Assembly (NCBI RefSeq): GCF_030445035.2
Contig: NC_080704.1
Location: forward strand, 27,012,499 to 27,076,498
Direction of reading: 5' to 3'
DNA length: 64,000 nt
Origin: Dasypus novemcinctus
Taxonomy: Eukaryota; Chordata; Mammalia; Cingulata; Dasypodidae
This document shows positions 23,254 to 35,842 of this stretch, piece after piece. Within the stretch, counting starts at the first letter, position 1. The number at the start of each line of letters is the position of its first letter. The notes beneath the pieces are model-generated. The model did no database searches. It was not told where the DNA came from and saw nothing but the letters and a program-made list of their open reading frames with translations. The translations under genes were made by a program, and so were the position numbers.

Positions 23254-26200
23254 TTAAGTCCAAAGAACCAGAGGGTAGAAGTTGCAACTTTGCTGTGGCT
23301 CAGGGCCCAGCTGGCACATGGACAGTCCAAAGATTCAAGTCTCCTGAGTATACACCAACTCTAGCGCCAACCACAGTTTCAGTAAGTGACAGAAGAGGCG
23401 TGTGTAGAAAGCTCGCTTCTGAGTCCAACTCCATCACATTCTGGAACACAAATTCCAAAGTAGGACCCACTGAAACAGCACTGAACTCCAGAGCCATCTG
23501 CCATGACCATAGAACCTGTGGGTCTCCATAGCCCTCAGGAGAACCAGTACCTGGGGTTCTATCTACTTTGGCTGTCTCTGGGGTCCTGTTGAGGCGTGTG
23601 TAAGTGCGACCCATCTGATGACCTCCTGACTGTTTTTTGAAGACTCTTAGCCATATAAACTCATTAGTCCTTGCCACTTCCCCCTTTTATTCAAGGTCAA
23701 AAAGCAGTCTTTGACACATGATCCTACATGTAGACTGAGATATTCTGCTGGTCTGAATTGATCCTTTTATTCAAGGTCTCTTTCTAGTTGTATCACCAGT
23801 TAGTGATTGGTAGTAATCCCTCAGCCCCAGGGAGGCACATCCCAGGAGTCATGTCCCACACTGGGGGGAAGGTAATGCATTTACATGCTGAGTGGCCGCA
23901 TTTGAGCAACATGGAGGCTCTCAGGAGGTAACTCTTAGGTACCCTGCAGCTCTAGGCCTAGTTGAAATTTCAGGCACACAGGCTCATAAGCATAGTCATC
24001 AGTGTCAAGGGCTCATCATTGGACCAACCTTCTTCATTGGTCTTTGTTGTTGCACTTGGGGGACTGTTGCTGTTCCATTGGGGAATGTGATAGAGCTCCC
24101 CTGGGTAGGAACTCAGCACTCCCTCAGTTGTCATTTGTAACTGTAACTACTATGAAAATACCCAACATAAATCCAAACATTTTTATGTACCCTATATACA
24201 TGCCCTGGAGAACTCCTTCCCAACCATGTGCTGCCCCATCAATAACACCCCACACCAGTGTTCCTCCTCTGCTATAGTTGAATTGCTCTGTGATCCAAGA
24301 AGTTTTTAAAAATGAAGCCTAATATATTGCCAAATTCAATTAATAGGAAAATGAAACACAGTGATGGGCTTAAAGATTAGAAATATATATTAATTTAGAA
24401 AAACTAAAATAAAGCAAAAATAAATTGGGGTATTAAAAAATGAAAAATATTATAAAGCTTTGTTTTTGACATTTTGTCTTTTTTTTTTTTTTAAGATTTA
24501 TTTATTTAATTTCCCCCCTCCCCTGGTTGTCTGTTCTTGGTGTCTATTTGCTGCGTCTTGTTTTTTTGTCCGCTTCTGTTGTCGTCAGCAGCACGGGAAG
24601 TGTGGGCGGCGCCATTCCTGGGCAGGCTGCTCTTTCTTTTCACACTGGGCGGCTTTCCTCACGGGTGCACTCCTTGCGCGTGGGGCTCCCCCATGCGGGG
24701 GGGACACCCTTGCGTGGCAAGGCACTCCTTGGCGCATCAGCACTGTGCATGGCCAGCTCCACACGGGTCAAGGAGGCCCGGGGCTTGAACCGTGGACCTC
24801 CCATATGGTAGACGGACACCCTAACCACTGGGCCAAAATCCGTTTCCCGACATTTTGTCTTTCATCACTGCAATAGGTGTTGCCCTGTATGTACAGTGGC
24901 AAGGCAATTTCTTTCATTTCTTCCTCAGTGTTTACATCCTTTCTTTTTTTTTCTAATTTTTAATTTTGTCTTCACAAAAGTTTTAGATCACAGTAATTCA
25001 CATATACAATATAGGGGACTCCCATATATCCAACATTAAACCCTTTTTCCCCTTCCCCAGCAATGATCTTTTTCATGTTCATGTTGTATTTGCTGCAGCT
25101 GATGTACAAATATTGAAGCATAGCTTTCAAACATGGTTTCATTTTGGTTTACATTATGGTTTATATTTTAGACTGTACAATTTTCTAAAATTTTAATTAC
25201 CTTATGTTTTACATTATGGCTTACATTTTAGCCTATAGTCTTTTATACATTTTTAGTGTAATTTAACATGTCCTATATCCATCATTGAATGATCTTGTGG
25301 AATACTTCCATTGTTCCCCAGTTACCCTGATTCCATCTATTCTATACCTTTTTCCCCCTCCCCTCAGGGCCCACAGTGACAATCAATCTTCACTACTTGA
25401 AGGACCAAATTCACAGGTACTTACAACAATGCTGAGGACTTGACATACTAGACTGCCCTAATCCATTGGGAACCACCAATTCTCGAGAGAGAGACACAAT
25501 TCCCTCTGAGAACATCAGGCCTCCCCAGGATGTGGGTACACCTTCACACTCAGGTCAGCTTACCCAGGCCAGCTAACAGGGAGGTGAAGACGGTCAACCA
25601 CCACACCAGGGAATCGAAAGTGCCTACAACTGCAAGCAGGAGAATTGCATTCATTATCCATGTGGAATCTAAGCCCCCTCTCAATATAGAAGTGGAGTGG
25701 ACATCACCACAGGCTGAAGGAATAAAATATGGATTAGAGTGGACTGACTGATATTCTACTATGGAACTACTATGACTAGCAATGGAAGAAATTGTAGCAC
25801 TGATGTGGAGAAAGTGGCCACAGTAGTTGCTGAAGGTTGGGAGAGGGAAGAAGAGATTTGGGGGCATTTTCGGGACTTGGAGTTGTCCTAAATGATACTG
25901 CAGGGACACATGCTGGACATTATATATCCTGCCATAACCCACTGAATGTAATGGGGGAGAATGTAAACTACAACGTAAACTATTATCCATGTGGTGCAGC
26001 AGTGCTCCAAAATGTATTCACCAAATGCAATGAATGTGCCACAGTGGTGAAAGAGGTTGTTGATGTGGGAGGAGTGGGGTGTGCAGGGGTGGTGGGTATA
26101 TGGGAACCTCCTATTTTTTTAATGTAACATTTTTTGTGATCTATGTATCTTCAAAAAAATGCAATTAAAAAAATTGATGGGGGTAGGGGTGGGGAGTGGG

Positions 26201-26294
26201 GTATATGGGAACCTCTTATGTTTTCTAATGTAACGTTTTGTATGATCTATTAACTTTAGAAAGAGATAATTAAGAAAATAAAATAGTCTGAAAA
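23254..26294 (+). mobile_element. Long L1-type element, copy 2, with inverted 5' half (twin priming)
   Basis: The 3' half (about 25,540-26,294) reads forward. The 5' part (23,254 to somewhere between 25,060 and 25,540) is the reverse complement of 8,180-9,855 of copy 1. The consensus coordinate where the inverted part ends (about 9,855 in copy 1) is where the forward part begins. Flanking duplications AAATACTGACTGGG (23,240-23,253) and AAATACTGATTGGG (26,295-26,308) enclose the whole unit, so it is one insertion event. The 3' tail is partly duplicated in tandem at 26,170-26,290. A SINE is nested at 24,482-24,848. Confidence 0.75.
24482..24848 (-). mobile_element. DAS SINE (reverse) nested in the inverted L1 half
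   Basis: Complete reverse copy with 14-bp duplications GACATTTTGTCTTT at 24,468-24,481 and 24,849-24,862. Confidence 0.92.
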
Positions 26295-26308
26295 AAATAC
26301 TGATTGGG

Positions 26309-27540
26309 GAGTAGAGTGGGGAAGGAATTGCGGCAAAGACATGAAACAGCTCTGCCTGGTTCAGCTTAGCAATGATACGAGTATTATATTTCAGAGCTGG
26401 AAGGGACCTAGTAAACTATCCTTTTCCATTCCTCTTCTCATAATTTTTTTTTACAAAATATGACAGAAGTTAAAAGACTTGCCTAAGGCCATGTGGCAGA
26501 GCTAGAACTATAATCTATGACTTCTAGGACCCAGAGAAGACGTTTTTCAGCACCCCATGCTTTCTCTCAAGGACTATGAGTGTACAAAACAGCAATTCAC
26601 ATGGTCAAACACATGCTATGAAGAGACAGGACATATTTTCTAATTGGTAAATCAGGTTGTGATCTTTTAGAGAGACAGAGTACAAGAAGAGAGAAAAGGG
26701 AATCAAACTTTTTACATTAATCAGCTAAGCAAGTTTTGTTTGTGAATTTAGGCAAAAATGAGCCAGATGATTTCATCCTAGTCTCTTCTCCAACAATGAC
26801 TGCTAATGTTTATGTAAATGTCCTGAGAAATTTCGGGCAATATAGTAAGAGTCAAATGTTTCCTGGCAGCCAATCTGGAAAGAAATAATAGACTCTTGGA
26901 ATTGGCAAGGGCTTTAAAAGTATAAATTCAGTATGACACAGCAGAAATGCCCTTTTATAACCTTCTTTCCAGAAGCTCCCCATTCTTCAGGGCAGTTCTT
27001 TTGGGGCATACCTATTATTAATGCTTCACTTAATACTGAGTTAATATCTGCTTCTTGGTAACTGTCCTCTACACAACCCAAAGTAAGTCTAGTCCTGCTT
27101 TCTCATACCGTCCTTCAAGTTTTAAAGTCCTAGATATGATGGACACTTGGTTTATTTCCTCTTTTGACAATTATGAATAAAGCTGTTAGGAACATTCATG
27201 TACAATTATTTGAGTTGCGTGATTTTCTCATCTACAACTTGAAGATATGACAATGGATGGGTCTCCAAAGGTCCCATTCAGTTCTGATACCCATGTTGGA
27301 TGGGAAGGGAAGGGAAATGGAGTGTTTTTTTTATTTTCACCTTAACACTATAATTGCAAACTGTATATTAAATCTTGGATGAGTCATTTGTTTATTTAGG
27401 CTTCAATTCATATATCTATTAAATAAGGGGATTCAACTAGATGATTTCTAATGTGTTTTCCAGCATGAGGTAATTCTCTCCAATGACTCCTAGAACTTTT
27501 CTTCTGAAGTGCCACCCCTCTGCAATCCTGGATTTGTATA
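26309..27540. other. Non-coding sequence with old repeat remnants
   Basis: About 26,390-26,540 resembles a mammalian-wide old repeat (AGAGCTGGAAGGGACC; ACTTGCCTAAGGCCATGTGGCAGAGC). Nothing else recognised. Confidence 0.45.
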
Positions 27541-27543
27541 TTG

Positions 27544-28112
27544 TATTAGTCTGCCAAAGGGATACTGATGCAAAATACCAGAAATTGGTTGGTTTTTATA
27601 AAGGGTATTTATTTAGGGTAGGAGCTTACAGATACCAGGCCATAAAGCATAAGTTACTTCCCTCACCAAAATCTATTTTCATGTATTGGAGCAAGATGGC
27701 TGCTAACAGCTGAGAGTGTTCAGGCTTCCTGGGTTCTTCCCTTCCAGGGTCTTGCTTCTCTCTGGGTTCAAGGTTCCTTTCTTCCTAGGGTCTGCTTCTT
27801 CCTGGGTTCAGGGTTCCTCTCTTCACTTGGCTGGCTTCGCTTTCCTCTGTGAGCTTACTTCCTGGGGCTCCAGCTTAAGGCTTCAGCATCAAACTCCAAC
27901 ATCAAAACTCCAACATCAAAAACCCTCAACTCTGTCCTTTGCCATGCCTTTTATCTGTGAGTTCCCACCCACCAAGGGGTTGGGACTCAACACCCTAATG
28001 ATGTGGCCCAATCAAAGCCCTAATTATAACTTAATCATGCCCAGGTACAAACCAGATTACAAACTACCCAACATCTATTTTTTGAATTCCTAACCATATC
28101 AAACTGCTACAC
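27544..28112 (-). repeat. LTR-type repeat (3' LTR candidate of the MaLR-like element to the right)
   Basis: Plus-strand TGTATTAGTCTGCCAAAGGG...CAAACTGCTACA is bounded by TG/CA-like LTR ends. A related LTR stands at 45,593-46,660. The adjoining plus sequence (reverse of a purine run AGAGGGTGGA) could be the polypurine tract of a minus-strand element. Confidence 0.55.
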
Positions 28113-30078
28113 TCCACCCTCTGAACTCCAAAAAGACATTACAATATTCAAAAAAACTTTAAATCAGCAACAATGCCAGTACTAAATCATATCACAATCA
28201 ATTTTAAGAAATGCAGTTTGTCTTGGGGCAAAGTCCTGTCTGCTATAGACCTCTGAAACTTACAAAACAATGTTTTGTAACTTACAAAACAATACACAAA
28301 TGGAAAAAGGATAAACATTTTCATTACAATAAAGAGAAATTGGGAGGGAAACATGAGTCACAGGTCCTCTAAAGTTCAGTAAACCTGCAGGGCAACCGCC
28401 ATTTGATTTCACTCTGTGAGTCATTCTTAAGATGATGGTTTCTTCTCCTTAGTGCCTTACGGGAATCCACCCTTTCTACATGCTTGCCCAACAGCCATTG
28501 TCTTGGTTCCACCCTCATCAAGCATCTGGGTGTCAACCAAGCTCCAGACCTCACCCTCCAAGAGTGTTGGGGTGATTGCCACACCTTACCCAATCTTTGG
28601 ATTAGAGTCTTACCCCGCCCCCGGTACAGTGATGTGAAGACAACATTCCCCCTAACCTTTGGCAAACAGGCTCAACCCACTCAGAGCAAAGAGTTGACCA
28701 CCTGGCCTTCCCTAATCCATGGGGGACAGGTCCACCCCTCTCAGACCTATGGGATGCTGACCTTAACTGCCCTAATCCTTGAGGAATGTGCTCCACCCTC
28801 TCTGTACCCTGGGGTGGCAAAACTCTCTCAGAACATTAGGTGGGAATATCCACCCTCTTTAACTGCTGGTGCAAACTCACCCTCTCTGTACACATGGGTG
28901 GGGTTCCAATCTTGGCCCAAGGTGATGTCTTAATTCCAGACCTTAGCTTCCATGGTTTTCCTCTTAAAGCTGTTTCTCCTTCAATCTTTCCTTTCCGTGT
29001 CCCTTTTAGTCCAAGCTGACAGTGGTTTTGTTCATACAGTTCTCTCAAAAACCTTGTTGGTTCAACATGCAAGAAGCAGGGATCCAAGCCATCAGACAGT
29101 AAGACTTTCCACAAGTCTTTCCAAAATAACTGCATCTTCAATCTTGATTTACAAGTTCCAAGTTTAGTTAAGTCCTCCAATGGGGAATTTTCATCTGGAA
29201 GCTTGATTTCCAGAGGTTTGGAATTTCCAGAATTAGTTTCTGTTTTCTTTGTGCCTGGCAGTTCAGTCCTCAGGATCTCTCTCATCTAGCATTTTGTTAT
29301 AAGCTTCAAGCAGAAGCCAAGCCACATTCTTCAGGTTTACTTTGGAAATTTCTTCAGCTAAATGCCCAGGCTCGCCATTTTCAAATTCTGCCTTCCATAA
29401 AACACCAGGAGTTAATCTTGCTAAGTTCTCTGCAACTTTATTTATTTATTTTTTTAAAAAGATTTATTATTTTTATTTATTTAATTCCCCTCCCCTCCCC
29501 CGGTTGTCTGTTTTCTGTGTCTTTTTGCTGCGTCTTGTTTCTTTGTCCGCTTCTGTTGTCGTCAGCGGCACGGGAAGTGTGGGCGGCGCCATTCCTCGGC
29601 AGGCTGCTCCCTCCTTCGCGCTGGGCGGCTCTCCTTATGGGTGCACTCCTTGCGCGTGGGGCTCCCCTACGCGGGGGACACCCCTGTGTAGCAGGGCACT
29701 CCTTGCGCGCATCAGCACTGCGCATGGGCCAGCTCCACACGGGTCAAGGAGGACCGGGGCTTGAACTGCGGACCTCCCATGTGGTAGACGGACGCCCTAA
29801 CCACTGGGCCAAAGTCCGTTTCCCTCTCTGCAACTTTAAAACACAGATCACCTTTTCTCCAGTTTCCAATAATAGTTTCATCATTTACTTCTAAGGCATC
29901 ATACAAAGTCTCTTTAGCATCCATATTGCTATCAACAGTTTCTTCAAAGCACTGTATGTCTTTTCTTCCAAGCATCTTACAATTCCTCCAAAAAATACCC
30001 CTTACCCATTTATAAAACCATTCCAGCATTTTGGTAACTGCAAAAGCACTTCCCCACTCCTTGGTATCAAATTCTGTA
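28113..30078 (-). pseudogene. ERVL/MaLR-type internal region relic
   Basis: Minus-oriented internal sequence. At its right end (30,055-30,078) the minus strand reads a tRNA-Leu-like primer site (related to TGATACCAAGGAGTGGGG) just after an LTR end CTAATACA. No intact frame was found. It is interrupted by a SINE at 29,441-29,824. Confidence 0.45.
29441..29824 (-). mobile_element. DAS SINE (reverse)
   Basis: Complete reverse copy with exact 14-bp duplications TCTCTGCAACTTTA at 29,427-29,440 and 29,825-29,838. Confidence 0.93.
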
Positions 30079-30532
30079 TTAGTCAGGGTTCTCTAGGGAA
30101 ACAGAATCAGCAAGAGATATCTGTCAATAGTATGCAATTCTATAAGAGTTTCTCACGCAGTCTTGGGGATGCACAAGTCCAGGTTCCGCAGGCAGGCTGC
30201 AACCAGGGGCTGCAACGAAAGCCCAATGAAGGTTCTTGATGAGTTCTGGGAGATGTTGGTTGTCCAAAGATGAGCTGGGAAATTCTCTCTCAATGCTGGA
30301 ATCACTTCCCCTTTTAAGGCATTCAACTGATTGGGTTAAGCGTCACTCATTGCTGATGGCAATCTCCCTGACTGATGTAATATAACCAGCTATCTATGAT
30401 TTACCACTGCAGTAAAGTCAGTAGAGACTAAAGTCCATAAATGCCTTTGTATTATAGTTAGCCCAGTGCTTGCTTCACCAAACAACCAGACACAATTACC
30501 TGGCTGAGTTGACACAACAGCCTAACCGTCAC
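30077..30532 (-). repeat. ERVL-type LTR (TGTATTAGTCAGGGTTCTC family)
   Basis: Plus-strand TGTATTAGTCAGGGTTCTCTAG...TGAGTTGACACAACAGCC is a very common mammalian ERVL-class LTR (MLT2-like by recall). It abuts the primer-site-like sequence of the MaLR internal region but does not match the LTR at 27,544. Confidence 0.65.
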
Positions 30533-31333
30533 ATATACCTAGATTTTCTTCAAGCTTATGATTATATGTCTGATTTACTGCAATTCAGTCAAATTTGTCT
30601 TTATTCTTCACTTTTTCTTTGAATCCTGACTCTGTCCCAAAAGGAGTCTGCTTCCTGCCTCATTTCTCTTCTCTCACCCTCTCTTTAGAACCGTCTGCAA
30701 ACCAGTTCCAAGGATGGCTTTTGTTTGGCCAAGAGGCTCTTGTATTCTAAGCTACAGAAAGTAAAGGTAATAAATATGAGGAATTTTTCTGATGAATTCT
30801 ATTTTAAATTCTTTAAAAATTATCAATGGAATCAATGTATTAATTGAAGTCAACTGCATTTAATTCATTTATTGAGCACCTTCTATAAGACAGGTACTGT
30901 GCTAGGTGCTGAGGTTACAAAGATCAACAGGGAGAGCTCCTGACCTCCAAGAATTCACCAGCTATAGAGAGAGGAAAAAAGAAATGTAATCAAATGCACT
31001 GTGATAACTGCACCAATGAATAATATGCCTTGAGAACTCAGAGGAAGCAGCAAACAATTCATTCTGGCAGGATGGGGTATTGGAGGAGTCTTGGTGAGGA
31101 GAAAGGATACTGGTGTGGAAAGCCACAGAGAGAAGGTGACCCTTGAATGAGTTCTTCCCTTAGAGAAAAAGAACTAAAATATCCAAATTGAACTTTCCAG
31201 TTTCAAAGTTAAATCTCTTATAAAGAGGCTAAGAAAGCTTTCCAAAAAATTAAAGAGCATTTTTTGTCCTTCTGTCTTGCATTATCAAATATCTAGATAC
31301 CTTGGTAATTGAAAATATGCCATTTTAATTAAA
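30533..31333. other. Non-coding sequence with an ancient repeat
   Basis: About 30,865-30,960 carries the mammalian-wide block TTTATTGAGCACCTTC...GCTAGGTGCTGAGG. Otherwise unassigned. Confidence 0.45.
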
Positions 31334-31339
31334 GGCACC

Positions 31340-31760
31340 TGCTGAGACTAGCTCAGCAATAAGTTTGCACGAAGGGAAGGCAACGCAGAACGTAAAAAAT
31401 AAAAGGACAGAAAGAAAGACACAAGAGAGAAAATAAAGATGGGGCCAGGGGACTCACAGCTTCTGGAACTGAGAGCCTCAACCCTAGTTTCCACATCGTA
31501 TTTATTAGAAGTTACAAAGCAGTAGTTACCTATGTTTACTTTTAAGGTTGCTTGTTATTAAAGCTGCACCACCTGCAATACTAGGGAACAGGCCATACAA
31601 AGTTCAAATGCCTCCTTCTGCAAACGATTTTTGTGCTGAACAGACAGCGTTCCATCTAGTCAAGGCCAGTGTTCCTAAGCCCACACTTTTTATCTGTGTT
31701 ATGGAAATGTTTCAACTTAAAGCCAGGTTCCCACGTTCAAACTCAAGCTATTTTCCCACA
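31340..31760 (-). repeat. 3' LTR of the class II ERV
   Basis: On the minus strand it opens TGTGGGAAAATAGC and ends TAGTCTCAGCA. It carries a 56-bp segment (about 31,674-31,730) absent from the partner LTR. A 3' polypurine tract (minus AAAAAGGGGGGAA, plus 31,761-31,773) precedes it. Confidence 0.85.
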
Positions 31761-31808
31761 TTCCCCCCTTTTTGTTTTTGCAAAGTAATGAATACAGCTC
31801 AAGGTTTT

Positions 31809-32500
31809 TTATTGTATTAATCCCCAGAGGGTTTGTAGCATGCATCTGAGGACTAAATACGTACAAAACAAACAGGAACAAATAATCAATATACCTCCTA
31901 GAAGACCCCCTCCCCAGCTCTGAATAAATATCACAGGGTTCAGGGATCTTAGTCCATACGCAATTCCTGTCATAGTTTGTGAAGCAGAAAGCAATTGCAA
32001 ATGAGCATGCTGAATGCTTGTTAATTGGGCTTGTAACTGAGAAATATCTAAGCTTAAATTGTTTTTATAGCCAAGCAAATGACATTTTACTGATTCCTAA
32101 GGAATACCACTGCTATTATATACATAGGGCGTCACACAAAAACTAGGTATATTCCAATCACATTGTAGGCGTAAGCACATATTTACAGTTTGTAATTCTT
32201 CCAAGTTCAAAACTGTATTTTATACATACTCTATAACTGCAATAGATTACACAACAACAAACAATAAGACTTCCAACTAGCATACATTTGATGAATAGAC
32301 TTTCATTTCTCAAAGGCTTAAGATATCCAACCAGCAAGGCTATATAGGCCAGTACCCGATCAAAAATGACCTCATTTTCCCAAGTTTGTACAGTTTGAGG
32401 GATAGGCAGCAACAAATTATTGTTACTCCCCCATTTGGGGCTGTGGGTCAGCTGGAACTTTAACTCATAATTTCAATGCCTTCGTTGGTCTCACTGTTAG
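31809..32500 (-). pseudogene. ERV env transmembrane-subunit remnant
   Basis: The minus frame 32,078-31,809 ends with a hydrophobic membrane anchor after an SLNPVIFIQSW-type block, resembling the transmembrane subunit of class II ERV envelope proteins. A second frame (32,415-32,158) has another hydrophobic stretch. Surface-subunit and fusion regions are not recognisable, so no functional envelope could be made from it as it stands. Confidence 0.6.
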
Positions 32501-32559
32501 CATCTTTATTGGATCTGGGGCCATAACTCAGTGTTGAATTTAAATTTAGTCCATTGTTG

Positions 32560-33060
32560 TGAGGATTCATTTTCTAGTCAGAAAATAGTAGCTGTCTGGT
32601 TATAAGAGTCCTGATGTCTGTAGCAGTGAAAGCATACCTCATGCCTCCCAAGAGCAGGAGGGGTCCAATGTCACAGTCGTTGGAGTGAGCATGAAGGACA
32701 CTCACGGGTGAAGTCCATGAGCTGTTGGCAAGTAACAGGCAGCCAGAACTGCTGGGCTAAGCACCACAGTTCTGGTACTCAAGACATTCGCCTTTCTGGT
32801 GAAGCCACTCTGCTTCTTCTCAGGTCTCAATGGTATGGCTCTGGATCTTCCCGAAGGCATCTGCCTCAATAGTCCTGAAAAAGCTATTGTTAGAAGAGTG
32901 GACAGGGACATGACAGACAATTACCTGTCACTGCTGGCAGGTGTCCCAGATGTTCTTCCACAGATCTTTCCCCCATAGAGGGTGATTCACAATAGTCCAT
33001 CGTTTCTGTTTTGTTTTTAGTATTTGCAATCCACCCCTAGATAGGGATGGCAGTCTTCAG
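32560..33060 (-). pseudogene. Retroviral pol-like fragment (RNase H end / integrase start)
   Basis: On the minus strand, short frames with residues like HPLWGKDLWKNIWDTC and EADAFGKI, then a Cys-x2-Cys block, resemble the RNase H-to-integrase junction of retroviral Pol. Stops interrupt it. It lies between gag and env, as expected, but only a fragment remains. Confidence 0.4.
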
Positions 33061-33133
33061 AGTGAACAGGCACTACTGGGTTAAATCTTTCACTTTTAGC
33101 AGGACCTCCTATGCTGCACACAATTGCTTTTTT

Positions 33134-33503
33134 TTTTTATATATATAATTTTTTTTTTAAGATTTATTTTCATTTATTTAATTCCCCTCCCCTCCCCCAG
33201 TTGTCTGTTTTCTGTGTCTTTTTGCTGCGTCTTGTTTCTTTGTCCGCTTCTGTTGTCGTCAGCGGCACGGGAAGTGTGGGCGGCGCCATTCCTCCTTCGC
33301 GCTGGGCGGCTCTCCTTATGGGTGCACTCCTTGCGCGTGGGGCTCCCCTACGCGGGGGCACCCCTGTGTAGCACGGCACTCCTTGCGCGCATCAGCACTG
33401 CGCATGGGCCAGCTCCACACGGGTCAAGGAGGCCCGGGGCTTGAACCGCGGACCTCCCATGTGGTAGACGGACGCCCTAACCACTGAGCCAAAGTCGGTT
33501 TCC
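33134..33503 (-). mobile_element. DAS SINE (reverse) inside the class II ERV
   Basis: Reverse copy with duplications CACAATTGCTTTTTT at 33,119-33,133 and 33,504-33,518. The body lacks a short stretch after CGGCGCCATTCC that most copies have. It is younger than the ERV. Confidence 0.9.
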
Positions 33504-33529
33504 CACAATTGCTTTTTTATATTGTACTT

Positions 33530-34960
33530 TTGGCCTCTTTCCAGAATTGTGATTAAAACCCAAGGGGTACTTGTTTAGAATGGTGCTTTTGCCACAAACC
33601 CCACCCAAAGCTAATATTGGGGCTGGCCACATACAATTCACAGGCTAAGCCAATGTCTACCTTCTCCCTCCCTTTTTTTTTAAATTTTTAAAGCAGACTG
33701 CTGGAGGTCCTCCTACTCCCATGAAAGACCATTCCCAATTAACACATACAATGGTTTTAATATTTGAGCTAAGTGAGGGATGAAAGATTTTTAGTATTCC
33801 AATATTACAAATGACATTGACATGAGAAAACATTGTACCCTATCAATTACAGCAGAGGTATAGTTTTGTCTTACCAAACCAAACAACATTTAAGAATTTG
33901 ATAGAGCAGCAGGGACTTTTGTAGCCTGTCTGCCAAAAAGTTTTCCCATTATAAAATTACTTTTTGTTATTATTATCAACTCAGTTTTATTTAATAATGA
34001 CTTCTTGGAATTAGCCATTTAAACACTTTAATTCAAACAATGCTTCTACAAACTTATAATTATTTATAACTATATAGACTATATTAAGACAAATTTCACC
34101 TTCACAAAACACATTCCCTTACTTAAAGTTACCACATACCTTCTACAACTTGCCATATACATTCAAGTTTTGTCCTGCATCTTTCCATTTTGATTTTATG
34201 AAAACTAGCCATCTTATTTTAGGACAAAACATACTTTTTTTAAAAAAAACTTATTAAATTTCAGTCAACATGCCCACAAACTTTTTACCTTCTTTAATAT
34301 TCATTTAAGTGTTACATCTTTCATTTTATCCTGTGAAGAAAAACAAACTACTCATTTCAATTTAAGGCAAGAACTATTTTTTATGAAGAGACTTACAGTA
34401 ATTTCATTAATCAAGACTTACAATTTTTATCATTGTAGAGATCTTACTAACATTTAAAATTATGTATTTATATAAGTGCTTATTTAATTTTTGACCATTT
34501 GAATAGAGCTCTTTTAGAAATTTTTATTTATCCATTTATATTACCATCCAGAGGTATCAAAATATACACTGACATTGAACAAACAAACACAAAAACAGTT
34601 ACAACACACCAACAGAAACATAAAGCTTACTAATTTGACTCATAATTCTTACTTTTTTTGGTATAGCTGTTTTTAAGCTCTCCATCATTTCACATCTTAG
34701 ATTTTACTGCTTTTTAAGATTTTTTCTGGAATCCATGTTGCCTGTAACATGCAAGGTTGTTCTTGGAAACACTTTTATTAGTAATCAGCAACCAGTTAGG
34801 ATAACTTGAGCAGCTAAATGCAATTAAGCTCTTATTTAGCAGCTTAGACAGAGTTAACACACATTTTTTGGAAGACTACTCTTTAAGACTACACTAAGAC
34901 TTGAAGTTCAGGATTAAGCTATTGATTCAAAACTGAAAATTCCTTTTAACACCTTGACAA
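33530..34960 (-). other. AT-rich non-coding core of the class II ERV
   Basis: About 1.4 kb of AT-rich sequence without retroviral motifs occupies the place where gag-pro-pol should lie. It may be foreign or degenerate sequence carried as part of a non-autonomous element. Confidence 0.5.
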
Positions 34961-35279
34961 AAATTTTGTACTAATTTTATTAATTTGGCCAAATAAGCCC
35001 AATCAGAATCAGCATGGAAACAAAACAGAACACCAATGTTGCCATATTTTCCTCCTCTTCCAGAGGCTTCATTCTATCTACCCCCACTAGCCCACAGCCA
35101 CGTTATCATGTAAGCAGCAGGAGGTTTGCACAGTTGCTGCCAGAATATTTTCTTTATCTTAGTCAAGACTTTAACAGAGAGTTTTCTTACAAGCATGATT
35201 TCACTTTTGCCTGTACGGGACACTGTATTTGTGAGTTAACCTTTAATTGCCATGAGCAGCTCAACATGATTTCCATTCG

Positions 35280-35690
35280 TTTTAGCCTGCAAGATGCCCT
35301 GTTGTAAAGCTCACAACTCTGGCTGAGCATCTCCAGGTATGGGAGGGGGAGGAGGTCTTGGCGGAGGGGAAAGTGACTTTCTAAAGTCAATTAATGAAGG
35401 AGCTAAAGGCAAAACAACTTTAGATTTAGTTATCAAAACAGATTTAATAATAGTCCAAGTGGGCCAAATAGTAAGAGGAAGCGGTACATCTTGTACATGT
35501 AGATTTTTTAACTCTTTTTCCTACTCTTTCCTAATCTCCTAATTCTAAACTACCTATTGCTGGGAACTATGAGCAATATTTTTCAATAATCTGTAAGACT
35601 TCTAAAATACAAGGTTCACTGGCCTTGGCTCCTTCTGCTTTGAGGAGTTGCTTCAAGAGACAGACATACAGGCAAACTGTCTCCGTTTCC
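35280..35690 (-). pseudogene. ERV gag matrix remnant
   Basis: Shortly downstream of the primer site the minus strand has an ATG followed by a Gly codon (plus 35,691 region), as expected for a myristoylated Gag. Then, in another frame, it has a matrix-like block ending in a Pro-rich run (PPPRPPPPPIPG). At least one frameshift and several stops are visible. Inactive. Confidence 0.55.
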
Positions 35691-35823
35691 CATCGTAATC
35701 CTGCAAAATTACCCGAGAGTGTCCTTACTCACCGAGGACTTGGAAGGCCTTCTCAACCACTCAAGGCTCTGGGCCATTACACCAACTTTAGTTTCGCTCA
35801 AAGCAATCCTTCTTCCCTTTGGG

Positions 35824-35840
35824 GCCCTGTTCGGGCACCA
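35824..35840 (-). promoter_or_regulatory. ERV primer-binding site (tRNA-Lys3 type)
   Basis: On the minus strand, two bases after the LTR end, TGGTGCCCGAACAGGG matches the 3' end of tRNA-Lys3 with one mismatch, the primer used by MMTV-like betaretroviruses. Confidence 0.85.
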
Positions 35841-35842
35841 GT

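Noticed and set aside
28369-29285. Several 70-150-residue frames between 28.4 and 29.3 kb on both strands
   Set aside because: They lie in the MaLR-like internal relic and have no retroviral or host motifs I can name.
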